A DNA stretch of 64,000 nucleotides from Dyadobacter sp. CY343 (GTDB lineage Bacteria; Bacteroidota; Bacteroidia; Cytophagales; Spirosomataceae). The DNA lies in assembly GCF_021390335.1 (NCBI RefSeq), contig NZ_JAJUXK010000006.1, positions 62,001-126,000 of the forward strand, read 5' to 3'. The notes below the pieces were generated by a model, which worked only from the letters and a program-made list of their open reading frames with translations, was not told the DNA's origin and made no database searches. The position numbers were made by a program, and so were the translations under genes. Below, piece by piece: positions 33,201 through 40,803 of the stretch. Numbering within the stretch: the stretch's first letter is position 1; every line of letters begins with the position of its first letter.

Positions 33201-33571
33201 AACGCGCGGCAACGCTCGTGCGCGGCGCAACGGTAGTTAATATTGACCTCGCACAAATGGGACTCGGCGGGGACGATAGCTGGTCGCCCAGGGTACACGA
33301 CGCTTACCTGCTCCCCGCGAAAACATATACTTACAGTTTCAGGCTGAAAGCGATCGATAACACTTCCAATATCGAGCAGATACTCAGCACGCAGCTTCCT
33401 TATGTAAAAAAGACGACAGGCAATACCAATGCGGCTGATACCGAGGACGATATCAGCGCAGATACAGAAGTGGAAGAAGAGGTAGTAGCAGCTCCGCCCG
33501 TGAGGAAGCCGGTCGTTAAAAAGGCGCCTGCGAAGAAGAAGAAATCCTCCCGTCGCAGGCGGCGCAGATAG
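30206..33571 (+). CDS. GH2 beta-galactosidase (LacZ type), exported, charged C-terminal tail
   Basis: Hydrolyses terminal beta-galactosides, likely in the periplasm or on the surface (signal peptide LINTRFINIPLYISLIFTAL). Domains: sugar-binding jelly roll (about 60-240), Ig-like, TIM barrel with acid/base Glu487 (GNESGMGQ) and nucleophile Glu555 (CEYAHGMGN), then Ig-like and the C-terminal LacZ small-chain domain (WYGNGPHETYADRKTSG). After the usual end near residue 1065 comes a tail of about 50 residues, first acidic (DTEDDISADTEVEEEVV), then Pro/Lys/Arg-rich, ending in six Arg. This tail is not part of GH2. No SusC/D genes adjoin it. Confidence 0.93.
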   Translation: MLINTRFINIPLYISLIFTALTAHSQDIPEWQDPQVISINTERPHADFIPYPNEKTALAGDRKAALMQSLNGNWKFKWASHPSKAQLDFYNPNISDAAWETIPVPSNWQVFGAREGRKYDRPIFSNIKHPFKATPPRITADTNAVGMYRTTFNITPENKDKQLFLHFGGVQSACYVWLNGVAIGYHEDGMTPFEFDVTDDIKPGLNHLAVEVINWSDGSYLEDQDYWRLSGIFRDVNLLILPKVMLTDYSVRTILDQNHEHATLKLNAYVKNYSPQTIHAHQVLFTLYDANKTVVTTPVSQMVGALETGKEGAVRVDIPITAPVKWNAETPYLYTLTVQLMNSDGKVLETASQKVGFRDVKIKGGQLLVNGKAITIKGVNRHEFDPETGRVISRESMIKDITLMKQHNINAVRTSHYPNTSEWYELCDQYGLYVMDEANIESHELWRQNVILADNPQWKAAFIARGNAMVERDKNHPSVIIWSLGNESGMGQNFTAMADFIRLADPSRPIHYEGREDYKPTTLSNFDIISVMYPSTQDMIELVKKDKTRPLIVCEYAHGMGNSIGNLQEYWNVIEKSPTMQGGFIWDWVDQGLQLKRPDGTTYWDYFNYIDGANAGDGLVNPDRTPQPELNEVKKVYQYVKFEMPDTLRPGQNQIAISNKFDFQSLNGFDLVWTLQENGKTIGKGGTITNLNISAGQKQQLNIPYELPSGQKPNAEYFLNLSIRLKDATAWAPKGHEIAWHQVPIARPAQALPNLSLYNTKPLRVVQLSAGRVQISGDDFSVTFDKSAGRIISFKNKKEEMMDIGAHPNFWRVPTDNDEGGGAESYASRWRAAGMDTLEITSSDIKTQRLTAQAYRVTLSQTLKSLKGEMAVQSVYIVYSSGDIHVQNSFTPSGEWPPLAKVGMQFQMPATFTKTQWYGNGPHETYADRKTSGKIGIYAGTVADQHFPYITPQENGNKTDVRWASVTNAEGTGILAASDSAFNFNVHDYTDKDLLAAKKRAATLVRGATVVNIDLAQMGLGGDDSWSPRVHDAYLLPAKTYTYSFRLKAIDNTSNIEQILSTQLPYVKKTTGNTNAADTEDDISADTEVEEEVVAAPPVRKPVVKKAPAKKKKSSRRRRRR

Positions 33572-34138
33572 TTACTTTCTAATAGTCAGCACATAATCCG
33601 CCTTCACCTGGATAACCTGCGCAATTTTAACAAAAACCACCTGCGGAACCTCGATATTGTGGTCCGTCAGCGGGACTTCAAAATTGGAGCTGAGTGTAAT
33701 TTTCTCACCCTCTACTTTTAGTTTTCCTTTTAATGTACGCTCTTTGGTTACGCCGTGGACTGTAAATTTCCCTTTCGCTGAAACGTCGTATTGTCCGTCT
33801 TTGGAGAAATCCGGCGCGTTATCTATTTTCCCGCTGAATGTAGCCGTGGGATATTTGTCCGACTCGATGTAATTTTCATTGAAATGCTCCTGCATTAATT
33901 TGTTTGGGAATACAAACTCCCTCATATTCATACGGATAGCAATTTCTCCATTCGCACTATTCAATATCACCTGCGACTTTTTGTTCTCCGCATTGATATT
34001 TTCCAAAGGAGTTTCCGATGAAAAACGGGTAATGCCGGAAGTCGTCGAAAACTTGTTTCCCTGGGCCAAAAGCTGCACAAAAGACAAAGTGGTAGCGAGC
34101 ATGGTGACGAGCACCAGGCGAACAAAATGTGGTTTCAT
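33572..34138 (-). CDS. YceI-family protein
   Basis: Exported lipocalin-like protein that binds isoprenoid-type lipids or quinones in known members. 188 residues with a signal peptide (LVLVTMLATTLSFVQLLAQ). The YceI strands are recognisable: IRMNMREFVFPNKLMQEHFNENYIESDKYPTATFSGKI and GKFTVHGVTKERTLKGKLKVEG. It is last in the Rieske-DUF5777-YceI set, 6 bases after the DUF5777 gene, and ends directly against the beta-galactosidase stop on the other strand. Confidence 0.9.
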   Translation of the reverse strand: MKPHFVRLVLVTMLATTLSFVQLLAQGNKFSTTSGITRFSSETPLENINAENKKSQVILNSANGEIAIRMNMREFVFPNKLMQEHFNENYIESDKYPTATFSGKIDNAPDFSKDGQYDVSAKGKFTVHGVTKERTLKGKLKVEGEKITLSSNFEVPLTDHNIEVPQVVFVKIAQVIQVKADYVLTIRK

Positions 34139-34144
34139 AGTCTG

Positions 34145-35038
34145 TTATTGTTCTGTTGATTTCGGCCTTTTATTCTTTTTATCAAAACTGAAAGTCCGGG
34201 AAATATTAAAACCGTAGTGAATATCCCCTTTGCCCCAGGTTCCGGCAGTTTCTCCGATAAATTGCTTTTCGATCATACCCAAAGAATTGGTGAAATGCAG
34301 CTGAAAAACGTGCCCGCCGGTTTCAATATCAACACCGAAAGACATGGAATCATAATACGGAGCTGTCGGCGTATTCTTTTCTCTGGCGGTATAAAAGTAT
34401 TCTCCATTCAGCGAAACGCGTTTCGAGAGCTTGTACCGGCCGCCTATTCCGACGGCAAGGAGCAATTTTTCATCTCCCCGCATTTCAGGTCTGTTTCTGA
34501 AAAGGTAAGTCGGCGACAGTTGCAGCGAAAGGCGCTCGCCAAATTTGCGGGCAATCAGCACCTGGGCAGAATAATAAAGCTTATCCTGAAATTCCAGCTC
34601 CTTATTGACCGTCGCGACGCCCGTTCCGCCAAAAAGCGTGACGGAAACCGGAACTGACCCCGCGCCGCTACTCTGTTTCAGCAACTTATATTTTCCGAAA
34701 AAATCATAGACCTTCTGGGAAGTACTTCGCCCCACTCCTACCATCAGATCATCGGTAACACCATATTCAAACCCCATTCGCATCGTAGCCTGGTCGAGGC
34801 CGAAAAACTGGTAAGCGCCTGAGTTCAGTCTGCCGAAACGGTGAGAAATCCTAAAATCCAGGTGTTTTTTCTTCATCGTTTCCACCGAATGTCCGTTTAC
34901 GACACGCGTCGATTTGAAGGTAGCAGTCACCGGAATGCGCCCGGAACTGTCTTGCTGCGAAAGTTCATTCAATAAATCATCCTGCGCATAAAGGTTTGTT
35001 GTACAAACCATTAGCACTGCAAAGCGGAGCCATTTCAT
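34145..35038 (-). CDS. DUF5777 family outer-membrane beta-barrel protein
   Basis: 297 residues with a signal peptide (MKWLRFAVLMVCTTNLYAQ). Many amphipathic strands, for example FRISHRFGRLNSGAYQFFGLDQATMRMGFEYGVTDDLMVGVGRS, suggest a barrel of about 12 or more strands. The segment HLDFRISHRFG matches the DUF5777 family as I remember it. Role unknown; placed between a Rieske protein and YceI with gaps of 13 and 6 bases, it probably works with them at the envelope, perhaps in lipid or electron traffic (inference). Confidence 0.82.
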   Translation of the reverse strand: MKWLRFAVLMVCTTNLYAQDDLLNELSQQDSSGRIPVTATFKSTRVVNGHSVETMKKKHLDFRISHRFGRLNSGAYQFFGLDQATMRMGFEYGVTDDLMVGVGRSTSQKVYDFFGKYKLLKQSSGAGSVPVSVTLFGGTGVATVNKELEFQDKLYYSAQVLIARKFGERLSLQLSPTYLFRNRPEMRGDEKLLLAVGIGGRYKLSKRVSLNGEYFYTAREKNTPTAPYYDSMSFGVDIETGGHVFQLHFTNSLGMIEKQFIGETAGTWGKGDIHYGFNISRTFSFDKKNKRPKSTEQ

Positions 35039-35051
35039 AAAAATCGGTTGA

Positions 35052-35549
35052 TTATGCGGTTACTGTCAGCGTATTTCCGTCAGCAGACAAAGCGGTTTTG
35101 TAAACTTTCAATGCAGCTGTCGCCGGTCCTTGTTCGACTGCGCCGGTGGTTGAAAACTCAGAAAGGTGATTGGGACATTGAAAGTCATTCTGCGCAATGC
35201 GGTACCGTACGTTCGTCCCCTCGTGGGTACATCTTCTTGCCAAAGCCACGTGGCTTCCTCCGCTGGTCAATGCTACGATGGTATCTCCGATAATTTCAAA
35301 ACCGCCGGCCGTTTTCAAAGTGGCGACTTTGCTCAGGTCCACTGTGAAATTGATGGAGTTACCTGTCACCGTTCCTGAAATCCCGCTTGCATTTTCATTC
35401 GGGTCTACCGGCTCGGGCTCGTTGTCGCTGGAACCGCAGGCCGTCATCGTGGTGCCCAGGCAGTAGAATGCCATTAAAGTGGACGTACTTAGTCCCAGGC
35501 TTTTCAGGAACTCGCCTCTTTTCATTTTTTCTTGGTTCGTAGTCTCCAT
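35052..35549 (-). CDS. Rieske [2Fe-2S] protein, exported lipoprotein-like
   Basis: 165 residues. The cluster ligands are CTHEG (Cys-x-His) and CPNH (Cys-x-x-His), about 108-130, the Rieske pattern. The N-terminus has a Tat/Sec-like leader (MKRGEFLKSLGLSTSTLMAFYCLG) and TACGSS, which could be a lipobox. This matches soluble periplasmic Rieske proteins rather than the bc1 subunit (no cytochrome b gene nearby). First of three tightly packed genes with DUF5777 and YceI. An ATG eight codons into the frame could be the true start. Confidence 0.88.
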   Translation of the reverse strand: METTNQEKMKRGEFLKSLGLSTSTLMAFYCLGTTMTACGSSDNEPEPVDPNENASGISGTVTGNSINFTVDLSKVATLKTAGGFEIIGDTIVALTSGGSHVALARRCTHEGTNVRYRIAQNDFQCPNHLSEFSTTGAVEQGPATAALKVYKTALSADGNTLTVTA

Positions 35550-35603
35550 GGTGAGTTGTTAAAAATTAGCGGTTATAATTATTCGGTATCGGTAATGCAA
35601 TAC

Positions 35604-37046
35604 TTATCTGAACGCAGGCGTGTAGCGCAGCGACAGCCAGAAACCCATGGTGACCAGGTTCACTTTGCCATAACCCACTCTTTTCAAAGGAATGCGCGCG
35701 TATGGTTCGCCCAGAAGCGAGAGTTTGTCTGAAATCCGGTATTCGTACCCGGCCGAAGCATTAAGGTGGCTCAACAGAAACCAGCCTGATGTTCCCTCCC
35801 AGCCCGGGTACTTAATGTTCGGGTCGTCGGGATATTTGTAATTGTACTTATACTTTTCATTGAGCATATAGTAGGACGAAATGCCTGACCCTATGAAAAA
35901 CCTCGATCTCTGACCTGAAACAATATCATATCTAAGATTAAGCGGAATTTCCAGCACTTTACAAATACCGTCAACGCTTTCCGGTTTAGGCTTGTACCCC
36001 CATCTTTCAGGTAAAATATAACTTCCAGCCTCGGCGAAGTAATCTTTCCGGCTCCACACTGCGCCGGTTTGGACGAACAAGCGCGGCAATACAGACAGTT
36101 CGGCAAGCAATGAAACTGCGGTTCCGGGTTTGGTAAAATTCTTCATTCCTACCGTACTCAGATCAGGCGAATATCCAAATCGCACTGCCCATTTGGCTAG
36201 CGGCACTTCCTCTTTTTTAGCCTCAGGTTCCGGTATATTATCAGGTTGTACGAAATCAATTTGCGGTTCTACTCCTTTGTTTTTCCAACTTAATGGCCGG
36301 TTCGCAAGCATTGCCGCCGGTATAGCTAACCTATCTGGTTCCGGATTAACACTGGTAGTAGCATTCTGCCCCGAGTTCGCCAGTTCATCCGTCGTATTCC
36401 GACCGGTATTCGACCCACTTTCAGATAAAATAAGAGCCCCGTCGCCTCCTTCCGTCTTTGAGCGGTTAGGCTCTAAGTACACTCCGCCTGCCTTAGATCG
36501 GCTCCGGGGCAATAATGGTCTGCTTTCTACGCCAGCAGTTTTGTATCCTGATTCTGGAAAACGTTTACTAAAATCCCTTTTGTTTGCTTTTAATAATTTT
36601 TTGTTCGCTGGTTTTTCAGCCTCCGGGTTAAGAGCGATTTCTCGTTTTTCTGTCGCCGGCAACTGAACTTCAACCTCCGTTTGTGCCTGATCGTTAGCTT
36701 TCTGTTTACCTGTCGAACTCGTTTTCTTTGTATTGTCGCTGACGGTACCAGCCACTCCTCTTTCCGATCTCAATTGTTCCGGCTTTGGACTTAGCTCCCC
36801 AACTTTCGCTTCCCCATTTTCTAAAGTGTTGTCACTTTTCCACAAATACGTCGCATACCCAATTGGAATCAGCAATAATAACAATCCCAGCGGCCACCAT
36901 TTTTTAAACCACGCTGCGCCTTTGCCGTCGTGCTGGTCCAGCCGCTTTTTCAGACTGTTCCAATCTTCCGGATCATATTGGGGATCAAGCTCTTCCGATG
37001 ACTTTCTGAAGAGCTTGTCCAGTTCGTCATCTGGCAACTCTATCAT
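35604..37046 (-). CDS. Membrane-spanning anti-sigma-like protein with C-terminal beta-barrel
   Basis: About 480 residues. A cytoplasmic N-terminus (about 1-45, LPDDELDKLFRKSSEELDP...WNSLKKRL), one inner-membrane helix (about 49-66, WWPLGLLLLLIPIGYATYLW), a long low-complexity periplasmic stretch rich in Ser, Asn, Lys and Pro (about 70-270), and a C-terminal outer-membrane-barrel-like region (KWAVRFGYSPDLS...). Its ATG lies inside the preceding sigma gene (20-base overlap). This is the layout of the dual membrane-spanning anti-sigma factors reported in Bacteroides thetaiotaomicron; the role here is inferred. Confidence 0.75.
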   Translation of the reverse strand: MIELPDDELDKLFRKSSEELDPQYDPEDWNSLKKRLDQHDGKGAAWFKKWWPLGLLLLLIPIGYATYLWKSDNTLENGEAKVGELSPKPEQLRSERGVAGTVSDNTKKTSSTGKQKANDQAQTEVEVQLPATEKREIALNPEAEKPANKKLLKANKRDFSKRFPESGYKTAGVESRPLLPRSRSKAGGVYLEPNRSKTEGGDGALILSESGSNTGRNTTDELANSGQNATTSVNPEPDRLAIPAAMLANRPLSWKNKGVEPQIDFVQPDNIPEPEAKKEEVPLAKWAVRFGYSPDLSTVGMKNFTKPGTAVSLLAELSVLPRLFVQTGAVWSRKDYFAEAGSYILPERWGYKPKPESVDGICKVLEIPLNLRYDIVSGQRSRFFIGSGISSYYMLNEKYKYNYKYPDDPNIKYPGWEGTSGWFLLSHLNASAGYEYRISDKLSLLGEPYARIPLKRVGYGKVNLVTMGFWLSLRYTPAFR

Positions 37047-37596
37047 AATCGTCAATATTGATTTTGGATAACATTTCTCTCAATTTTTCTCTTGCACGCG
37101 ACAAATTCGATTTTGACGCCCCAACTGAAATATTCAGCTGGTCTGCAATTTCTTCGTGTGTATAGCCGTCAATAACCGATAAACTAAAAACCAGCCGGTA
37201 AGAGGGTGTCAATTTCTGGATCAGACTCAGCAATTCTTCGTGAGAAAGTTTGCTTATAACTGTTTCATCTACGGACACATTCTCCGCAATTTCCACACTT
37301 TCAAATACATCGCGACGAATCTCCTGACGGTAATGGTCGAGGGCTGTATTAATTACGATCCGGCTCAACCACGTCTTAAATGATCGCTCTGTATCAAAAC
37401 TTTCCAGCTTCGTGAAAACCTTCAAAAACGCGTCGTTAAGTATCTCCTTGGCCTCTTCCCGGCTCCGTGTATAGCGTAAACAAATACTTATGGCATAGCC
37501 GTAGAACTGTTTGTACAACAGCTCCTGGCTACGGCGGTTTCTCTTTAAACAGCCTGCGAGTAGTTCATGAAGAACGGCGGAGTCATACCCGGGCAT
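37027..37596 (-). CDS. ECF RNA polymerase sigma factor
   Basis: 189 residues with sigma region 2 (LYKQFYGYAISICLRYTRSREEAKEILNDAFLKVF) and region 4 with its HTH (VIDGYTHEEIADQLNISVGASKSNLSRAREKL). It overlaps the next gene, whose product is built like an anti-sigma factor that reaches the outer membrane, so the pair probably senses envelope state. A palindrome, AATTGAA and TTCAATT, lies 56-75 bases upstream. Confidence 0.92.
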   Translation of the reverse strand: MPGYDSAVLHELLAGCLKRNRRSQELLYKQFYGYAISICLRYTRSREEAKEILNDAFLKVFTKLESFDTERSFKTWLSRIVINTALDHYRQEIRRDVFESVEIAENVSVDETVISKLSHEELLSLIQKLTPSYRLVFSLSVIDGYTHEEIADQLNISVGASKSNLSRAREKLREMLSKINIDDYDRVAR

Positions 37597-37651
37597 GCTA
37601 TTTGCTTTTTCTTCCCATTACGACCATTTCCTTTTCAGGGTTGCTTAGAGC

Positions 37652-37671
37652 AATTGAATAATTTTTCAATT
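37652..37671. promoter_or_regulatory. AT-rich palindrome upstream of the sigma gene
   Basis: AATTGAA (37652-37658) and TTCAATT (37665-37671) around a six-base centre, in the divergent region between the sigma gene and the acyltransferase gene. It could be an operator; no known consensus fits. Confidence 0.25.
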
Positions 37672-37771
37672 CTTTATAACTATATAATAATCTCTGACTT
37701 AACGTTTAAGATTATAAATAATAATACAAGATATTCTTGACGTTAAACCGCCTTTTTTTGGGGCAAAAGCT

Positions 37772-38857
37772 ATGTACACCTATCCTATTAATGAATCTCA
37801 CGCTGCTCCCGTGCGGCACAAAGAGCTTGATGCCCTCAGGGGCCTCGCCGCAATCAGCATTGTAATCTTTCATTTTACCATCAACAACAGTGGCAAGCTG
37901 CTGGGTTGGGAATTCCGCTACGGCGTCACTGCGGTGGATATATTCTTTATGATCAGCGGTTTTGTGATTTTTCAGTCGATTGGAAATATAAAGAACTGGC
38001 AGGACTTTGTGGTGAAACGTTTCGCCAGACTTTACCCGGCATACTGGTATTGTATGTTGATTACCGCATTTGTAGCTGTGCTGATGGAACCGCATGCAGT
38101 TAATCCGTCGCGTATCCTGGCCAATGCAACCATGGCGTCAGCCTATTTCGGCATGGAAGATCTCGACGGGTCTTACTGGACATTGCTGGTGGAGTTGATA
38201 TTCTATTTGTGGATTCTGGCGATATTCGTTTCAAATCGCATTAATTTCATAGAACAGATCGGCGCCGTTTGCATTTTGCTGATCGTCGTGTTCCATGCCA
38301 TGCGACCGCTGTACCCCGAGCTTTACCAGTTTTTGGTAAAAAAAGTCCAGCTGCTCAACCATTTCCCGCTCTTTCTTTCCGGGATACTTTTTTATCAGAT
38401 CAAATGCGGGCGCCATATACTCAGAAACAGCATATTACTCGTCCCGACCATGCTGGCGTCATTTTACCTTCATGATAAAGGCGGCACTTCCCAGTACCAC
38501 ATTTCATTCATCGAACATTGTGTGGCGATCACACTGTTCCACGCCGTTTTCGTCCTTTTTATATTTGGTAAACTCAAATTTCTAGCTGTCAAGCCATTGT
38601 TGATGCTTGGGAATATCTCCTATTGTCTGTATCTGATCCACCAGTACGTTGGACTTCAGATCATCACCAAGCTGACTGCCGATTTTGGCGTCAACATTTA
38701 CCTGGCTATTTCTTTTACCATCACACTCTGCATTTGCGCAGCTACGCTTATCACGCGGTATATTGAGATACCGGGTTACCACCTGATCAGAAACTGGTAT
38801 AGCAGTTTGCGGGGCAAGATTTTCCATCAGCCGGATAACGATCTCGCTATTCATTAA
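37772..38857 (+). CDS. Membrane acyltransferase, family 3 (OafA/YrhL-like)
   Basis: Transfers acyl groups to surface sugars or similar acceptors. 361 residues with about ten membrane helices. The signature is KELDALRGLAAISIVIFHF (about 16-34; Arg and His of the RGLA and FH motifs) followed by AVDIFFMISGFVIF. The C-terminus is a short basic and acidic tail. It has no SGNH domain. It stands alone between the sigma gene and the ABC exporter. Confidence 0.9.
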   Translation: MYTYPINESHAAPVRHKELDALRGLAAISIVIFHFTINNSGKLLGWEFRYGVTAVDIFFMISGFVIFQSIGNIKNWQDFVVKRFARLYPAYWYCMLITAFVAVLMEPHAVNPSRILANATMASAYFGMEDLDGSYWTLLVELIFYLWILAIFVSNRINFIEQIGAVCILLIVVFHAMRPLYPELYQFLVKKVQLLNHFPLFLSGILFYQIKCGRHILRNSILLVPTMLASFYLHDKGGTSQYHISFIEHCVAITLFHAVFVLFIFGKLKFLAVKPLLMLGNISYCLYLIHQYVGLQIITKLTADFGVNIYLAISFTITLCICAATLITRYIEIPGYHLIRNWYSSLRGKIFHQPDNDLAIH

Positions 38858-38905
38858 GGGCTACCGCAGGTGTATTAACAGGCGCCACATCCCTGATTTT
38901 TTAGC

Positions 38906-38913
38906 TATTTTTG
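38906..38913 (+). promoter_or_regulatory. Candidate -7 box for the ABC-MutS operon (TATTTTTG)
   Basis: Exact TAnnTTTG match, 64 bases before the ABC exporter start. No TTTG at -33. Confidence 0.3.
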
Positions 38914-38977
38914 CAGCCTGACACCGCGCGCGTATCAGGCAGTCCGGTCGCGACTGTTATGCACTATTTCGATCCAA

Positions 38978-40789
38978 ATGGCCAAAACTGATAATACCGA
39001 TCCTGCTAGATCTCCTTTTGCTATAAGAAAAATTAGCTGGAAAGGTCTGAAAACCACATTAAGTCTCTTTAAATACCTCCGTCCCTATCGCGTCACGTTC
39101 TTTATCGGGCTTGTATTTCTTGCACTTTCCACTGCCACGTCACTTGCATTTCCCAAGCTGGTAGGCAGTATGATCGAGGTGATCGAAGGGAAATCGAAAT
39201 ACACGATCAACCAGATTACGCTGTTTCTTTTTGTAGTATTAATTGGTCAGGCTGCCTTTTCCTATTTCAGGATATACCTCTTTACCAAGGTGAGTGAAAT
39301 GGCGATGACGAATATTCGCCTCGACGTTTTCAGCAAGATTATCACATTGCCCATTACATTTCTCGAACAACGCCGCGTAGGCGAGCTGACAAGTCGGATT
39401 ACGGCCGACGTATCTCAATTGCAGGGGTTACTTTCTTTTACCCTCGCCGAGATATTCCGCCAGCTTGCCACGTTGATCGTGGGTATGTTCATTCTTTTTT
39501 ATACTTCGTGGAAACTCACATTATTCATGCTCGCCACGTTTCCGGTGCTGGTTGTTGCTTCGGTGTTTTTCGGGCGACATATGCGGCGGCTGGCCAGGAA
39601 GGCACAGGATGAACTTGCAGCGGCAAATGTAGTTGTCGAAGAAACGCTGCAGTCTATCCAAGTAGTGAAGGCTTTTACGAATGAACCTCTTGAAGTGGGC
39701 CGCTATCATACGATTCTAAGCCGGGTCGTCGATCTTTCGCTGCATGCAGCCACGTTTCGCGGTGGCTTCGCTTCCTTTATCATTTTTGCATTGTTTGGAG
39801 GAATTGTGGGTGTAGTATGGTATGGAGCAGGTTTGGTACAATCCGGTGAATTCGGCTTGTCCGATCTTTTCACATTTATATTATACACCACATTCATCGG
39901 CGCGTCGATCGGCGGCATGGGCGACTTGTACGCACAGGTGAACAAGACGATCGGAGCGTCAGAAAGGATATTCGAGATCCTGGAAGAAGAACCTGAAATA
40001 TCCGTCGAAGAAGCCAGATCCGCAGCGCCCGGCGTTATTGACGGCCATATTGTTTACGATAATGTACATTTTTCCTACCCTTCCCGTCCCGATCTTCCGG
40101 TATTGAGAGGTATATCTTTTGAAATCAAGGCGGGTGAGAAAATCGCGCTGGTTGGGTACAGTGGCGCGGGCAAATCCACTATTATTCAACTACTAATGCG
40201 GTTTTACGATCACCGGTCGGGCGACATTCTGGTTGATGGAAAACCCGTTTCTGAATATGGTATCTCTGAGTTGCGGAAAAATATGGCGATCGTTCCGCAG
40301 GAGGTAATGCTTTTCGGCGGCACGATCTACGAAAATATTGCCTACGGAAAACCGACTGCTTCCCGCGAACAGATTTACGACGCAGCAAGAAGGGCGCACG
40401 CGCTGGATTTCATTGAATCTTTTCCAGAAAAGTTCGAGACTGTTGTGGGAGAAAGAGGTATTAAACTGTCGGGCGGCCAGCGGCAGCGCATTGCCATCGC
40501 GCGGGCTATTCTAAAAGATCCCAAAATACTGATCCTGGATGAAGCCACCAGCTCGCTGGATGCAGAATCTGAAAAACTGGTGCAGATCGCTTTGGACGAA
40601 CTGATGAAGGGGCGCACCACGATCGTGATCGCGCACAGACTGGCGACGATCCGGAAAGTGGATATGATATACGTAATCCGCGAAGGCCAGATCGCCGAGT
40701 CGGGCAGTCACCAGCAACTGTCACTCCTCAACAACGGTCTTTACGCCAACCTCATCAAATTGCAGTTTGAAACTGCCGAAAGCAATTAA
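38978..40789 (+). CDS. ABC exporter, fused permease and ATPase (MsbA-like)
   Basis: 603 residues working as a homodimer, probably a lipid or multidrug flippase. Six-helix membrane domain (about 30-330), then an ATPase domain with Walker A GYSGAGKST (about 394), Q-loop IVPQEVMLF, signature LSGGQRQRIAIARA and Walker B ILILDEATSSLD, followed by the H-loop in IVIAHRLATI. All catalytic motifs are intact. The MutS-like gene starts 15 bases after its stop, so the two are co-transcribed. Confidence 0.93.
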   Translation: MAKTDNTDPARSPFAIRKISWKGLKTTLSLFKYLRPYRVTFFIGLVFLALSTATSLAFPKLVGSMIEVIEGKSKYTINQITLFLFVVLIGQAAFSYFRIYLFTKVSEMAMTNIRLDVFSKIITLPITFLEQRRVGELTSRITADVSQLQGLLSFTLAEIFRQLATLIVGMFILFYTSWKLTLFMLATFPVLVVASVFFGRHMRRLARKAQDELAAANVVVEETLQSIQVVKAFTNEPLEVGRYHTILSRVVDLSLHAATFRGGFASFIIFALFGGIVGVVWYGAGLVQSGEFGLSDLFTFILYTTFIGASIGGMGDLYAQVNKTIGASERIFEILEEEPEISVEEARSAAPGVIDGHIVYDNVHFSYPSRPDLPVLRGISFEIKAGEKIALVGYSGAGKSTIIQLLMRFYDHRSGDILVDGKPVSEYGISELRKNMAIVPQEVMLFGGTIYENIAYGKPTASREQIYDAARRAHALDFIESFPEKFETVVGERGIKLSGGQRQRIAIARAILKDPKILILDEATSSLDAESEKLVQIALDELMKGRTTIVIAHRLATIRKVDMIYVIREGQIAESGSHQQLSLLNNGLYANLIKLQFETAESN

Positions 40790-40803
40790 TGTAACCCGCC
40801 ATT

